Source of the DNA: Enhygromyxa salina
GTDB lineage: Bacteria; Myxococcota_A; Polyangia; Nannocystales; Nannocystaceae
DNA length: 64,000 nucleotides
Assembly (NCBI RefSeq): GCF_002994635.1
Contig: NZ_PVNL01000135.1
Coordinates: 434,001-498,000 of the forward strand
Reading direction: 5' to 3'
The notes under the pieces were generated by a model. The model ran no database searches. It was not told where the DNA came from and was given only the letters and a program-made list of their open reading frames with translations. Positions 18,629 through 27,565 of this stretch are shown here, piece by piece. Numbering within the stretch: the first letter of the stretch is position 1; each line of letters starts with the position of its first letter. The position numbers were made by a program, and so were the translations under genes.

Positions 18629-21019
18629 ATGACCAGGCACGCCCCACCTCGCTCGATCGCGCTCCGAAGCTCGTTCGCGGGCGCCTGCCTGACTCTGGTC
18701 GCCTGCCTGGGCTGTCATCAAGAGCTGCCCTCGCTGTCGATGGCAGAGAGCAACAGCGCGGGCGTCGACGAGCTGCCCTCGCTCGAGGACGACGAGGCTG
18801 ACTCGGCAAAACCACAGCTCGACACCCGCGACCTGTGGTTTCGCACGGGCCCTGGCCGTGAAGCGATCCTCGCCCGCGAGCGCCGGGATCACGCCAGCGC
18901 GATCTCGCTGCTCGACAAGCTGCTCGCGGATCCCAAGCTCTCGAGCGGGGATCGGGCGGCGGCCGAGCTGCTGCGGGCGCTCGAACATCTGCGCGTCGAT
19001 CAGTTCACCGAGGCGGCCGCGCTGCTGGCCCAGGCCCGGGTCGCGTCCGCGCTGACGCCGATCGAGCCGTACCTGCGCATGCTCGAAGCCCAGGCCCGGC
19101 TCGACGCCAGCGAGAGCGACGCGGCGCTGAAGCTGGTCGCGGATCTGAGCCCCGATCTCGCGGCCGGGGTCCCCGTTCGCGTGCTGCTCGTCAAGGCCGA
19201 CGCCCAGGCCCGCACCAACGATCGCGCCGGGGCGATCACCACCTACAACTCGTTCTTGCGTCAGGCGAGCGGCAGCGACCGCCACGAAGCCCGGCGCAAG
19301 CTGGCGGTGCTGCTGCTGGAGGGCAACGACGACGACAAGCGCGCCGCCGCCAAGCTGTTCGAGCAGCTCACCGCCGAGGTCCCGCTCTCGGACTACGGCG
19401 TCGAGGCCGACGCCGAGCTCACCAAGCTAGAGAAGGCCAAGCTGATCACCCGCAGCAAGGCCGAGCGGCAGCGGCTCGCGCGTGACCAGGCGAAGGCCGA
19501 GGCCGAGCGCCACCTGGGTCAGCACAGCTACGGCTCCGCGATCGCGGCCGTCGACGACTTCATCAAGCACGCCAAGCAGCACGGGGCGGACGACGGCGAT
19601 CGCTGCGAGGTGCTGTTCGTGAAGGGCTCGGCGATCTTCAAGATGCGCAAGCGGACCGCGTCGCAGCCGGTGTTTGACAGCGCGGCCAAGCACTGCGCCA
19701 AGGCCGGCGACGTCTCGCTCGAGGTCAAGTCCCGCTACCAGGCCGCGCGGGGGGTGTACGCGGCCGGCAAGTACGAGCAGGCGGCCGCGCGGTTCGAGCA
19801 GCTCGCCCGCGACCACGCGGATCACAGCTACGCCGACGACTGCCTAATCAAAGCGGGCGAGTCGTGGGAGTCCGCTGGCGATCCCGCCAAGGCCCGCGCC
19901 GCCTACGAGTCCTCCCTGGCCAAGCACCCAGGCGGCGACATGTACGGCGAGGCGCTGCGCCGACTGCTGGTTCAAGCCTTCTCCGAGGGCCGACTCCCGG
20001 ACGCCGTGGATCTGATCGATAAGTCGATCGCGGGCGGCAAGGTCGACGGCGACGAGCTCGCCAAGCTCCACTATTTTCGCGGCAAGGCGCTCGATCGGCT
20101 CGGCAAGGGCGACGAGGCCGAGGCCGCGTGGCTGCAGACGATCGAGACCCGGCCGCTCAGCTATCCGTCGCTGCAGGCGCTGTCGCGACTGCGTGAGCGC
20201 AGCGAGACCGCGGCCGCGGCTGGGCTCGCCAAGATCTCCGCGAGCAGCGACGCCCCGCTGCCCGAGCTCGCGCTGCCCTCCACGCCCACGGCCACTCGCG
20301 TCAAAATGTGGGCCAGCCTTGGGCTCGGCGACCAAGCCCGCGACGAGCTCGACGCGGCCGCGATCACAGGCTGGCCAGCGGTCGCGGTGTTGGCTCAGGC
20401 CGGGCTCTACAGCGACGCCCAGCGGGCGCTCGCCAGCGTCGGCAGCAGCTGGCGCGGCGGCGGTCCAAGCGGGACCCGCCGTCAGCTGTGGGAGCTCGCG
20501 CACCCGGTTCCGTTTCGCAGCTTGGTCGATCCGGGCGAGCAGGACCACGGCGTGCCCGCGCTGTTGACCTACGCGATCATGCAGAGCGAGAGCCGCTTCA
20601 ACCCCGGCGCGACGTCATGGGCGGGCGCTCGCGGGCTGATCCAGCTGATGCCCGAGACCGCGAAGAACGTGGCCCAGCGGGCCGGCCTCGACGTCGATCC
20701 GAGCCAGCTCTACGACCCCGCCACCAACCTCGACATTGGTCAGCGCTACCTCGCGGGCCTGACCGCGCGCTGGAACAACGTCGACGGCGCCCCGGCGCTG
20801 GCGGTGCCCAGCTACAACGCCGGCCCCGGCCGCACCGACGAGTGGCTGAAGCTGCGCGGCGACTGGGACCTCGATCTGTTCGTGGAGGCGATCCCGTTCG
20901 ACGAGACCCGCCACTACACACAGTCGGTGCTGGGTCGCTGGGCGGCCTATCGCTGGCTCTACGGCTCCGGCGACGACGCCGCTCGGATGCCGTACATCCC
21001 GCTGAAGATCCCGAAGTGA
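18629..21019 (+). CDS. Slt-type lytic transglycosylase lipoprotein with TPR-like N-terminal superhelix
   Basis: The 796-residue protein has a lipoprotein signal (lipobox LVACLGC region). Residues of about 75-560 form a long alpha-superhelix of TPR-like repeats (AAARFEQLARDHADHSYADDCLIKAGESWE and similar), as in soluble lytic transglycosylase Slt. The catalytic domain (about 625-770) carries YAIMQSESRFNP with the catalytic Glu at 654, GARGLIQLMPETAKNVA, NLDIGQRYLAGL and the AVPSYNAGPGR motif. It cleaves the glycan backbone of peptidoglycan with anhydro-sugar formation, here at the outer membrane. Start: ATG 18629; the frame upstream is short. It converges on the minus-strand gene that ends at 21039. 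Confidence 0.9.
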   Translation: MTRHAPPRSIALRSSFAGACLTLVACLGCHQELPSLSMAESNSAGVDELPSLEDDEADSAKPQLDTRDLWFRTGPGREAILARERRDHASAISLLDKLLADPKLSSGDRAAAELLRALEHLRVDQFTEAAALLAQARVASALTPIEPYLRMLEAQARLDASESDAALKLVADLSPDLAAGVPVRVLLVKADAQARTNDRAGAITTYNSFLRQASGSDRHEARRKLAVLLLEGNDDDKRAAAKLFEQLTAEVPLSDYGVEADAELTKLEKAKLITRSKAERQRLARDQAKAEAERHLGQHSYGSAIAAVDDFIKHAKQHGADDGDRCEVLFVKGSAIFKMRKRTASQPVFDSAAKHCAKAGDVSLEVKSRYQAARGVYAAGKYEQAAARFEQLARDHADHSYADDCLIKAGESWESAGDPAKARAAYESSLAKHPGGDMYGEALRRLLVQAFSEGRLPDAVDLIDKSIAGGKVDGDELAKLHYFRGKALDRLGKGDEAEAAWLQTIETRPLSYPSLQALSRLRERSETAAAAGLAKISASSDAPLPELALPSTPTATRVKMWASLGLGDQARDELDAAAITGWPAVAVLAQAGLYSDAQRALASVGSSWRGGGPSGTRRQLWELAHPVPFRSLVDPGEQDHGVPALLTYAIMQSESRFNPGATSWAGARGLIQLMPETAKNVAQRAGLDVDPSQLYDPATNLDIGQRYLAGLTARWNNVDGAPALAVPSYNAGPGRTDEWLKLRGDWDLDLFVEAIPFDETRHYTQSVLGRWAAYRWLYGSGDDAARMPYIPLKIPK

Positions 21020-21038
21020 CGAGCAGCCGGGCGGCGCC

Positions 21039-21773
21039 TCAAGCCGGCGACTCGCCCTCTTTCTTGGTGCCGTCCATTGCGAGCTTGCGCTCCATGCCCC
21101 GGACCTTGGCCGTGAAGAAGGCCTCGGCCCCGGCGTAGAGCGCCACGAACGTCCAGATCGGCGACAGGTGGGTCAGCAGCGCCAGGCTCCACACCGCGAA
21201 CACCAGCGACGCTCGGCCGACGTCGCCGTTGAGCAGCTGCCCGGTGCCCGGCAAGAACAGGCTGAGCAAGCCGGCGGTGACCGGCAGCCGCGGCTCTTCG
21301 TCGTCGTAGACGACCATCTCGTCGGGCTCGCGCAAGACCAGCGCCGTGGTCTCGCCGAGCTCGTGGGCGGCCTCCCGAAACATCGCCTCGAGCTGGGCCT
21401 TGCGCTCGGGGCTGACCATGTAGCGCAGGCTGCTGTCGGACACGGGGCGCAGCTCGCCGGCTTGCACGAGCACATCGATCGCGGTCTGGATGTCGGCGCG
21501 GGGACGCTCGAGCGCGCGACCGGCCGAGACCGCGGTGATCGTGGTCACCGTTGGCTCCGAGAACAGGCTCAGGATCCGCGCCGTGAGCGGGCTGTGCTCA
21601 TCGCTGGCGCTGGTCACCCGCGCGGGGCTCGGCAGGGCGTCATGGTCCCAGCCGACCTCTCCGCGATCGTTGAGCGGTCCCCTGGGTTGTGAAGTTTCGG
21701 CGCGGCGCTCCGGCTCACCCGACTCAGGCCGGCGGGCCAGAGGCCTCGCCGTTTTGGACTTGCCTTCGGTCAT
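21039..21773 (-). CDS. Membrane protein with winged-helix-like middle, unknown function
   Basis: The ATG at 21773 gives 244 residues; an in-frame ATG at 21794 would add seven. Residues 1-55 are low-complexity and charged. The middle (about 60-130, SPLTARILSLFSEPTVTTITAVSAGRALERPRADIQTAIDVLVQAGELRPV) reads like a winged-helix or regulator-type small domain. The C-terminal part (about 160-225) contains two hydrophobic segments, with LLSLFLPGTGQLLNGDVGRASLVFAVWSLALL recalling the TM2-type motif of small membrane proteins. It ends in a charged tail. No partner is obvious: upstream dapD is on the same strand but 163 bases away. Confidence 0.65.
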   Translation of the reverse strand: MTEGKSKTARPLARRPESGEPERRAETSQPRGPLNDRGEVGWDHDALPSPARVTSASDEHSPLTARILSLFSEPTVTTITAVSAGRALERPRADIQTAIDVLVQAGELRPVSDSSLRYMVSPERKAQLEAMFREAAHELGETTALVLREPDEMVVYDDEEPRLPVTAGLLSLFLPGTGQLLNGDVGRASLVFAVWSLALLTHLSPIWTFVALYAGAEAFFTAKVRGMERKLAMDGTKKEGESPA

Positions 21774-21936
21774 GCGTGGGCTCGTCCACAGCATGCCAAC
21801 GATCCCCGGCGAACGGTACCGCGGGCATCACATGCGTACGGTCGCGAGCGCTCAGCTTCAACGAGGCGCTCGCGCCCGATGGACTGCGCAACTGGCGCTC
21901 GGTGGTTGCTCAGCTGGCTGCTCAAATTTTTTGCGC

Positions 21937-22764
21937 TCACACGGGCACGGCGAAGTCGCGCAGCGCCTGGTTGAGGCTGGTGCGCATGTCCGTGCTGGCT
22001 TTGCGGTGGCCAATGATCAGCGCTGCGCTCAGCTGGAACTCGCCGGCCGCAAACTTTTTCGCTCGCGTGCCGGGGATCACGACCGCCCGCTCCGGCACCC
22101 GCCCCCGATACTCGACCGGCTCGGACCCCGAGACATCGATGACCGGCGTGGACGCGGTGATGACGACGTTGGCCCCGAGCACGGCCTCTTTGCCGACCCG
22201 CACGCCCTCGACCACGATCGCCCGCGAGCCGATGAAGCAGCCGTCTTCGATGATCACCGGGGTCGCTCCCGGCGGCTCGAGCACGCCGCCGATCCCCACC
22301 CCACCGGACAGGTGCACGTTGCGGCCGATCTGCGCGCAGCTGCCCACGGTCGCCCAGGTGTCGACCATGGTCCCGCTGCCGACCCACGCGCCAATGTTCA
22401 CGTAGCTGGGCATCAGCACGGCGCCGCGCTCGATGAACGCCCCGCGGCGCGCCGTCGCCGGTGGCACCACCCGCACGCCAGCCTCGGCCCAGCCGCGCTT
22501 GAGCGGGATCTTGTCGTAGTACTCGTAGGGTCCGACCTCGATCGTCTCGAGCTTGGAGAGGCCGAAGTACAGCAGGATCGCCTGCTTGACCCACGCGTGG
22601 ACGACCCAGTCGGACTCGGGGGTCTGGCCCGGCTCGGCGACTCGCAGCTCGCCTGCGTCGAGCAAGCCAATCGTCTGCTCGACCGCGGCGGCGTACTCGG
22701 TCTGTTCGAGCAGCGAGCGATCGTCGTAGGCGGCGCGGATCAGACCCTGGAGGTTCTCGGTCAT
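21937..22764 (-). CDS. dapD: 2,3,4,5-tetrahydropyridine-2,6-dicarboxylate N-succinyltransferase
   Basis: DapD succinylates tetrahydrodipicolinate in the succinylase branch of lysine/diaminopimelate synthesis. The 275-residue length is exactly typical. The left-handed beta-helix is visible as hexapeptide repeats from about residue 105 (RRGAFIERGAVLMPSYVNIGAWVGSGTMVDTWATVGSCAQIGRNVHLSGGVGIGG), followed by the catalytic-region EPPGATPVIIEDGCFIGSRAIVVEGVRVG and the C-terminal swapped segment. A small lipoprotein gene ends ten bases upstream on the same strand, so the two may be co-transcribed. Confidence 0.96.
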   Translation of the reverse strand: MTENLQGLIRAAYDDRSLLEQTEYAAAVEQTIGLLDAGELRVAEPGQTPESDWVVHAWVKQAILLYFGLSKLETIEVGPYEYYDKIPLKRGWAEAGVRVVPPATARRGAFIERGAVLMPSYVNIGAWVGSGTMVDTWATVGSCAQIGRNVHLSGGVGIGGVLEPPGATPVIIEDGCFIGSRAIVVEGVRVGKEAVLGANVVITASTPVIDVSGSEPVEYRGRVPERAVVIPGTRAKKFAAGEFQLSAALIIGHRKASTDMRTSLNQALRDFAVPV

Positions 22765-22774
22765 GCCCGGCGGC

Positions 22775-23056
22775 TTAGCATTTTTTGAACGCGTCCATGC
22801 TCGTCGCCTGCAGGCAGCGCTCGACGCTGGCCTTCGAGTACGACTGCTTCTTGCACTGATCCACCACCTCTTCGCGACCGGCCTCGGCGGCGTTCTCCAG
22901 CACTTGCGGGCTGAGCTTCTTGCTGTTGTCGCTCAGCTCGCTGCTGTACAGCTCGACGAATTTGTCGCCGAGCTTGGCGCAGTCCTCGTCGGTGGCGTTG
23001 CAGCCGCCGAGGGTCAGGAGCACGAGCACGAACACGCTGGCCGGGAGGTTCTTCAT
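22775..23056 (-). CDS. Small lipoprotein, unknown function
   Basis: The 93-residue protein starts MKNLPASVFVLVLLTLGGCNATDED: a short signal sequence with lipobox LGGC (Cys19). The mature part is about 75 residues, helical and charged, with four further cysteines (ATDEDCAKLG, VVDQCKKQS, VERCLQAT and the terminal KKC), consistent with disulfides in the periplasm. I do not recognise the family. It precedes dapD by ten bases, but a functional link to lysine synthesis is not evident. Confidence 0.72.
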   Translation of the reverse strand: MKNLPASVFVLVLLTLGGCNATDEDCAKLGDKFVELYSSELSDNSKKLSPQVLENAAEAGREEVVDQCKKQSYSKASVERCLQATSMDAFKKC

Positions 23057-23067
23057 GCGGCGGCCGC

Positions 23068-23073
23068 ACGTTA
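23068..23073 (-). promoter_or_regulatory. -10-like TAACGT before the small lipoprotein gene
   Basis: On the minus strand TAACGT is followed by 11 bases and ATG 23056, predicting a leader of only a few bases. Confidence 0.3.
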
Positions 23074-23219
23074 GCGAGGGCCCGGGTCGTTGGCGATCGC
23101 TGGCGACGGCTCGAGGCGACCGACGAATTTGTGAGCTTAGACACGATCAATCGCAGCTGGCGTGGCAATCCAACACCGGTCGACCTTCACCTTCGCTTCG
23201 AGCTTCGCGCCGGAGCGTC

Positions 23220-24050
23220 ATGCCCAACGATCTCATCCCAGATCACCAAGCGATCTCGCCTCCAGGCCCCAGCCATGGCGGGCGGTTGGCCCAGCCTGCG
23301 CCGCTGTTCGTTGGCCACAGCGCCGCCGCTCGGGATGTGCGCCGTCAGATCCAGGTCGCCATTGGCGGCAACTCCGCGGTGCTCCTGGTTGGCGCGGCTG
23401 GGACCGGCAAGCGCACGGTCGCCGAGATCCTGCAGCACTTCGCGGGCGGTCACATCTCTGACTTCACGTTCATCTCTCCGCTCGAGCAGCTCGGCTTGGA
23501 TCAGCAAGCCGAGCTCCTGCGCGACCTCGAGCACGGTCGCCTGGTCGTCGGTACCCGCCTCGACCCCGACAGCCCCGAAGCCCAGGCCCGCCTGTCGCCG
23601 GAGCTGCTGCGCGGCTGTTCGATTCGGATCGAGCTGCCGAGCCTGGTCGAGCGGCTCGACGACCTCGAGGCCCTCGTGATCGGGTTGCTGCACCGCGTGG
23701 CGACCACGCGGCCCGTCGGTGCGATCTCGGACGAGGCGCTCGATTGCCTGCGCAGCTACGACTGGCCCGGCAACGTCGCCGAGCTCGAAGACGTGATCAC
23801 CGAGGCGCTCGCGGTCGGATCCACCACGCAGATCGAGCGGCGGGATCTCCCCGCCCAGCTGCGCCAGCGAGCTCCGCACCGGTCCAGTTCGACGGCCCCT
23901 GACCAGCCGTTCGCGCTCGCGCTGGCCGAGCGTCGCGCGGTCGAGCGAGTCATGCGGCTGGCCCGAGGCAACAAGCGCATGGCCGCGCGCTTGCTTCAGA
24001 TCAGCAAGACAACGCTGTACCGGCGGCTCCGAGAGTACTCGCTGCCATGA
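23220..24050 (+). CDS. Fis-type DNA-binding regulator with degenerate sigma-54-activator-like AAA+ domain
   Basis: The 276-residue protein has the order of a bacterial enhancer-binding protein: an AAA+ segment with Walker A GAAGTGKR (58-65, following FVGHSAAARDVRRQIQVA), the helix DWPGNVAELEDVITEA typical of the end of the sigma-54 interaction domain, and a C-terminal Fis-like helix-turn-helix (about 232-276, VMRLARGNKRMAARLLQISKTTLYRRLREY). The GAFTGA loop that contacts sigma-54 is absent and the central domain is shortened. It can therefore probably bind DNA and perhaps ATP but should not activate sigma-54 polymerase (inference from family knowledge). There is no receiver or FHA domain. Start ATG 23220 chosen because the frame upstream is not protein-like. 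Confidence 0.8.
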   Translation: MPNDLIPDHQAISPPGPSHGGRLAQPAPLFVGHSAAARDVRRQIQVAIGGNSAVLLVGAAGTGKRTVAEILQHFAGGHISDFTFISPLEQLGLDQQAELLRDLEHGRLVVGTRLDPDSPEAQARLSPELLRGCSIRIELPSLVERLDDLEALVIGLLHRVATTRPVGAISDEALDCLRSYDWPGNVAELEDVITEALAVGSTTQIERRDLPAQLRQRAPHRSSSTAPDQPFALALAERRAVERVMRLARGNKRMAARLLQISKTTLYRRLREYSLP

Positions 24051-24107
24051 GCCGCGCGCTCGGGCGCGATGCTGTTCACGGTCAGGACACACAGCCGTGA
24101 CTGGGGC

Positions 24108-24113
24108 TATGCT
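24108..24113 (+). promoter_or_regulatory. -10-like TATGCT before the cysteine-rich protein gene
   Basis: TATGCT, six bases, ATG 24120: a canonical-looking -10 element placed for a leaderless transcript. It favours the 24120 start over one 51 bases upstream. Confidence 0.5.
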
Positions 24114-24119
24114 TGGCCC

Positions 24120-25208
24120 ATGCTCGGAGCCTCCACCGCTAGCGCTGGGATCGGCCTGCGCGTTCGCAGGTGGATCCTGACGATGGCGGTGGGGCTGACC
24201 GCGGGTGTCGTGTCTGGGTGCCCGCTCGAGCTCGAGCGCGACGTCTCGTGTGGCGACGGCTGGTGGGATCCCGAGTTCGAAGAGTGCGACCCGCGAGACA
24301 CCTCGCACCTCAACGCCTGCCGCGCCAAGGGCTGGGACAAGGACGCGGTCTGTGATCCGGTCACCTGTGAGCTGCGCGCGACCGAGGAAGACTGCGCCAG
24401 GTGTGGCGATGGCGTGGCGTCCCATACGGAAGAGTGTGACGGCCAGGATCTGCGCGGCACCACCTGCAGCGCGGGTGTCGGCCTGCCAACTTGCAAGTCG
24501 GACTGCACCCTCGATCACACCAACTGCCCACCGGTGTGTGGTGACGACGTCGTCAGCGGCGTCGAGGAGTGCGAGCCCACGGCTTCGTGCGCCGTGGACG
24601 ACGACTGCCCGCTCGGCACGGTCTGCTACCAGGCGTTTGGTCAGTGCGTCGCCGTTGGCGAGAACTTTGCGCCCAACCTGGCCTGCGGGGCCTACAACAA
24701 CAAGGCGATCGGCGTCGACAAGCCCTACACCTCGGGCACGATCGACCGCTGCACCTCAGAGTGCTTTTTTGGTCGCAACGACTGCGGCTTTTGTGGCGAT
24801 GGCGTGCTCGACCCCGAGTACAAAGATCTGGTGTTTCCCAGCGGCGAGCTGACCGAGTTTCCGTCGGAGAAGTGCGACGGCCAACAGGTCGCGGATCAAC
24901 AGCTGCTCATCAACTACTGCGCGCCGCTGTGCCCGAGCGACAGCCCGATCAACGGTGACGTCGAGGTCTTGTGCGACTTCGAGTGCAACGCGGGCTGCTC
25001 GGGCTTCGCCCCGCCCGACGACATCGCCCCGGGCCCCGACGCGTTCGGCTGCTGCCTGGCCAAGGGCTCGCCCTGCCCCAAGTTCGATACCGAGGGTGTG
25101 CCCGACTTTCCGTGCTGCTCGTGGCTCGAGAATCCGAACTGGCTCGCCGAAGAGAAGTGCGTGATCCAGCAGACTGGGGCGATCCCGGTCGTGTTTGTGT
25201 GTCCCTGA
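24120..25208 (+). CDS. Cysteine-rich surface lipoprotein with myxobacterial disulfide repeats
   Basis: The 362-residue protein has a signal sequence with a lipobox-like VVSGC. At least four segments match the CGDG...EECD pattern of the myxobacterial cysteine-rich repeat (SCGDGWWDPEFEECD, RCGDGVASHTEECDG, VCGDDVVSGVEECE, FCGDGVLDPEY...EKCDG). More than 35 cysteines in total imply a disulfide-stabilised extracytoplasmic protein. The C-terminal third (CDFECNAGCSG, FGCCLAKGSPC, FPCCSW) has a different Cys spacing. Proteins of this type are expanded in myxobacteria, and their ligands are mostly unknown. Confidence 0.8.
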   Translation: MLGASTASAGIGLRVRRWILTMAVGLTAGVVSGCPLELERDVSCGDGWWDPEFEECDPRDTSHLNACRAKGWDKDAVCDPVTCELRATEEDCARCGDGVASHTEECDGQDLRGTTCSAGVGLPTCKSDCTLDHTNCPPVCGDDVVSGVEECEPTASCAVDDDCPLGTVCYQAFGQCVAVGENFAPNLACGAYNNKAIGVDKPYTSGTIDRCTSECFFGRNDCGFCGDGVLDPEYKDLVFPSGELTEFPSEKCDGQQVADQQLLINYCAPLCPSDSPINGDVEVLCDFECNAGCSGFAPPDDIAPGPDAFGCCLAKGSPCPKFDTEGVPDFPCCSWLENPNWLAEEKCVIQQTGAIPVVFVCP

Positions 25209-25269
25209 TTGCGCTTGGGGCTGCTTGGCGGTCCTCAATCCCAATAAGCGTCAGGTGGGTTGCACGTAG

Positions 25270-25275
25270 TAGACT
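25270..25275 (+). promoter_or_regulatory. -10-like TAGACT before the jelly-roll lipoprotein gene
   Basis: TAGACT, six bases, ATG 25282, with no Shine-Dalgarno sequence. The same hexamer precedes the genes at 55153 and 57906. Confidence 0.5.
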
Positions 25276-25281
25276 AGAGCA

Positions 25282-26475
<1,194 letters not shown>

Positions 26476-26613
26476 GCCGGCTTCGCGCGCGAAGTCGGCG
26501 TCTGCGATGTGCAGCTCACTCTCGTGCTTGTTGCTGCCGTACGGGCCGATGTCGAACCACGCACGGCGCAGCCCGTTCATGTCGCCCGTGGTGGCCCTGG
26601 CGCAACGCGTTGG

Positions 26614-27102
26614 TCACTGGATCCCAGAGCTTGACGACGGAGCCGAAGACGACTCGCGCTGAGCTGACAAAAGCTGATCGTGGTGCGGCAACAAACGCCA
26701 GCCCAAGCCTAGAAGCGCCTGAAGCCCATGGCGTTGCTGATGGAAGGCGACAGCAACCTTGACCCGGCGTCGAAGCTGGTCGGCACCGAGCGGCCCTGGC
26801 GGGGGAACGAACACGTCGATCTTCACGAACGTCTGCTCGTCGATCAGGTTGAAGCTACGATGATTGAGGATGGCGTCGAGGGCCGTCGCCTCGTCGATGT
26901 AGAAGTCTGCTTCGAGCGAACGCGCGAGCGCGGACGCGTGGGCCGGGCGAAGCGCTGCGATGAAGTCGACGTCGTTGGTCGACCTCGGCTCGGCGTGCAT
27001 CGAGCTGGCGACCGAGCCACCGACAGCTCACTCGACCCCGAGCTTGTCGAGCTCGGCGCTGAAGCAGTCGATCGTCTGTAGGATGTCTTTGGCGAAGCTC
27101 AC
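26614..27102 (-). pseudogene. Broken nucleotidyltransferase (AbiEii/NTase-like), in-frame TGA and altered C-terminus
   Basis: From GTG 27102, whose codon overlaps the stop of the 88-residue partner (GTGA), the frame reads VSFAKDILQTIDCFSAELDKLGVE, then TGA (27028-27030 on the plus strand), then AVGGSVASSMHAEPRSTNDVDFIAAL. GGSVASS and the following DVD are the nucleotidyltransferase GG...S and DXD motifs, so the TGA falls just before the catalytic glycines, at a position usually Tyr or Cys. After GADQLRRR the sequence no longer resembles the family and ends SSAPSSSSGIQ, so a frameshift or truncation is likely. Initiation at ATG 27000 would remove the GGS motif. With the upstream gene it resembles a toxin-antitoxin-like NTase pair that has decayed (inference). 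Confidence 0.6.
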
Positions 27103-27365
27103 GCTGGCGTCGTCGCCGGTTCAGGAGGCGTAGTCTTGGGGAGGTCGGGGACCAGCTCCTTGCCGTACATGCGCTGGGCCAGCAGCCGTCGCAGTTCCCG
27201 CTCGGACGCGTCCGGGTGTTGCGTGCGAAGACCCGCGATCGCCATGAGCCAGGACATCTCCGTGAGCGCGAGCACCCGCCGAAACTTCTCACGTGGAGTC
27301 ATCCGCGCGTAGATCTCGAGCATCCGCGCGCGAACCTCGGGTGAGGTGTCGGACAGGCCGGCCAT
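27099..27365 (-). CDS. Small helical protein paired with the nucleotidyltransferase gene
   Basis: The 88-residue protein (MAGLSDTSPEVRARMLEIYARMTPREKFRRVLALTEMSWLMAIAGLRTQHP...) is almost entirely helical, with the pattern SPEVRARMLEIYARMTPREK and ASERELRRLLAQRMYGKEL. Short proteins of this type often precede AbiEii-like or related nucleotidyltransferases, and here its stop overlaps the GTG of that gene by four bases. It could be the antitoxin or accessory partner (inference). Its frame is intact although its partner is broken. A -10-like TAGGCT lies nine bases upstream of the ATG. Confidence 0.65.
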   Translation of the reverse strand: MAGLSDTSPEVRARMLEIYARMTPREKFRRVLALTEMSWLMAIAGLRTQHPDASERELRRLLAQRMYGKELVPDLPKTTPPEPATTPA

Positions 27366-27374
27366 TGAACACGC

Positions 27375-27380
27375 AGCCTA
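27375..27380 (-). promoter_or_regulatory. -10-like TAGGCT before the 88-residue gene
   Basis: Minus strand: TAGGCT, nine bases, ATG 27365. It lies just beyond the distal end of the 3'-end repeat that follows the E1 gene. Confidence 0.45.
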
Positions 27381-27389
27381 GCAGGCTTT

Positions 27390-27556
27390 CGCAGCAACCA
27401 GACGCGCCAGCGGCTGCAGTCGCTTCGCCGCCAAGCCGCCTGTGGGGGTCATACCCAGCCCCCTTCCAGGGGGCCACACATGCGGTCGCAAACATCCAGC
27501 CCGATGGGAGCGAGCGAAGCGAGTGACCGCGAAGTGCGAAGCCGCCTGTGGGGGTC
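27390..27556 (-). repeat. 3'-end repeat element, copy C (two units in tandem)
   Basis: It begins nine bases after the E1 stop and reads in the same direction as E1. Unit 1 (27458-27556) matches copy B at its start and ends in the hairpin GCCCCCT-TCC-AGGGGGC (27458-27474, plus strand). Unit 2 (about 27390-27450) restarts with GACCCCCACAGGCGGCTT and carries the 26-base segment shared with copy A (27397-27422). Two subtypes of the element therefore occur head to tail here. Confidence 0.75.
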
Positions 27557-27565
27557 CTAAACTCG

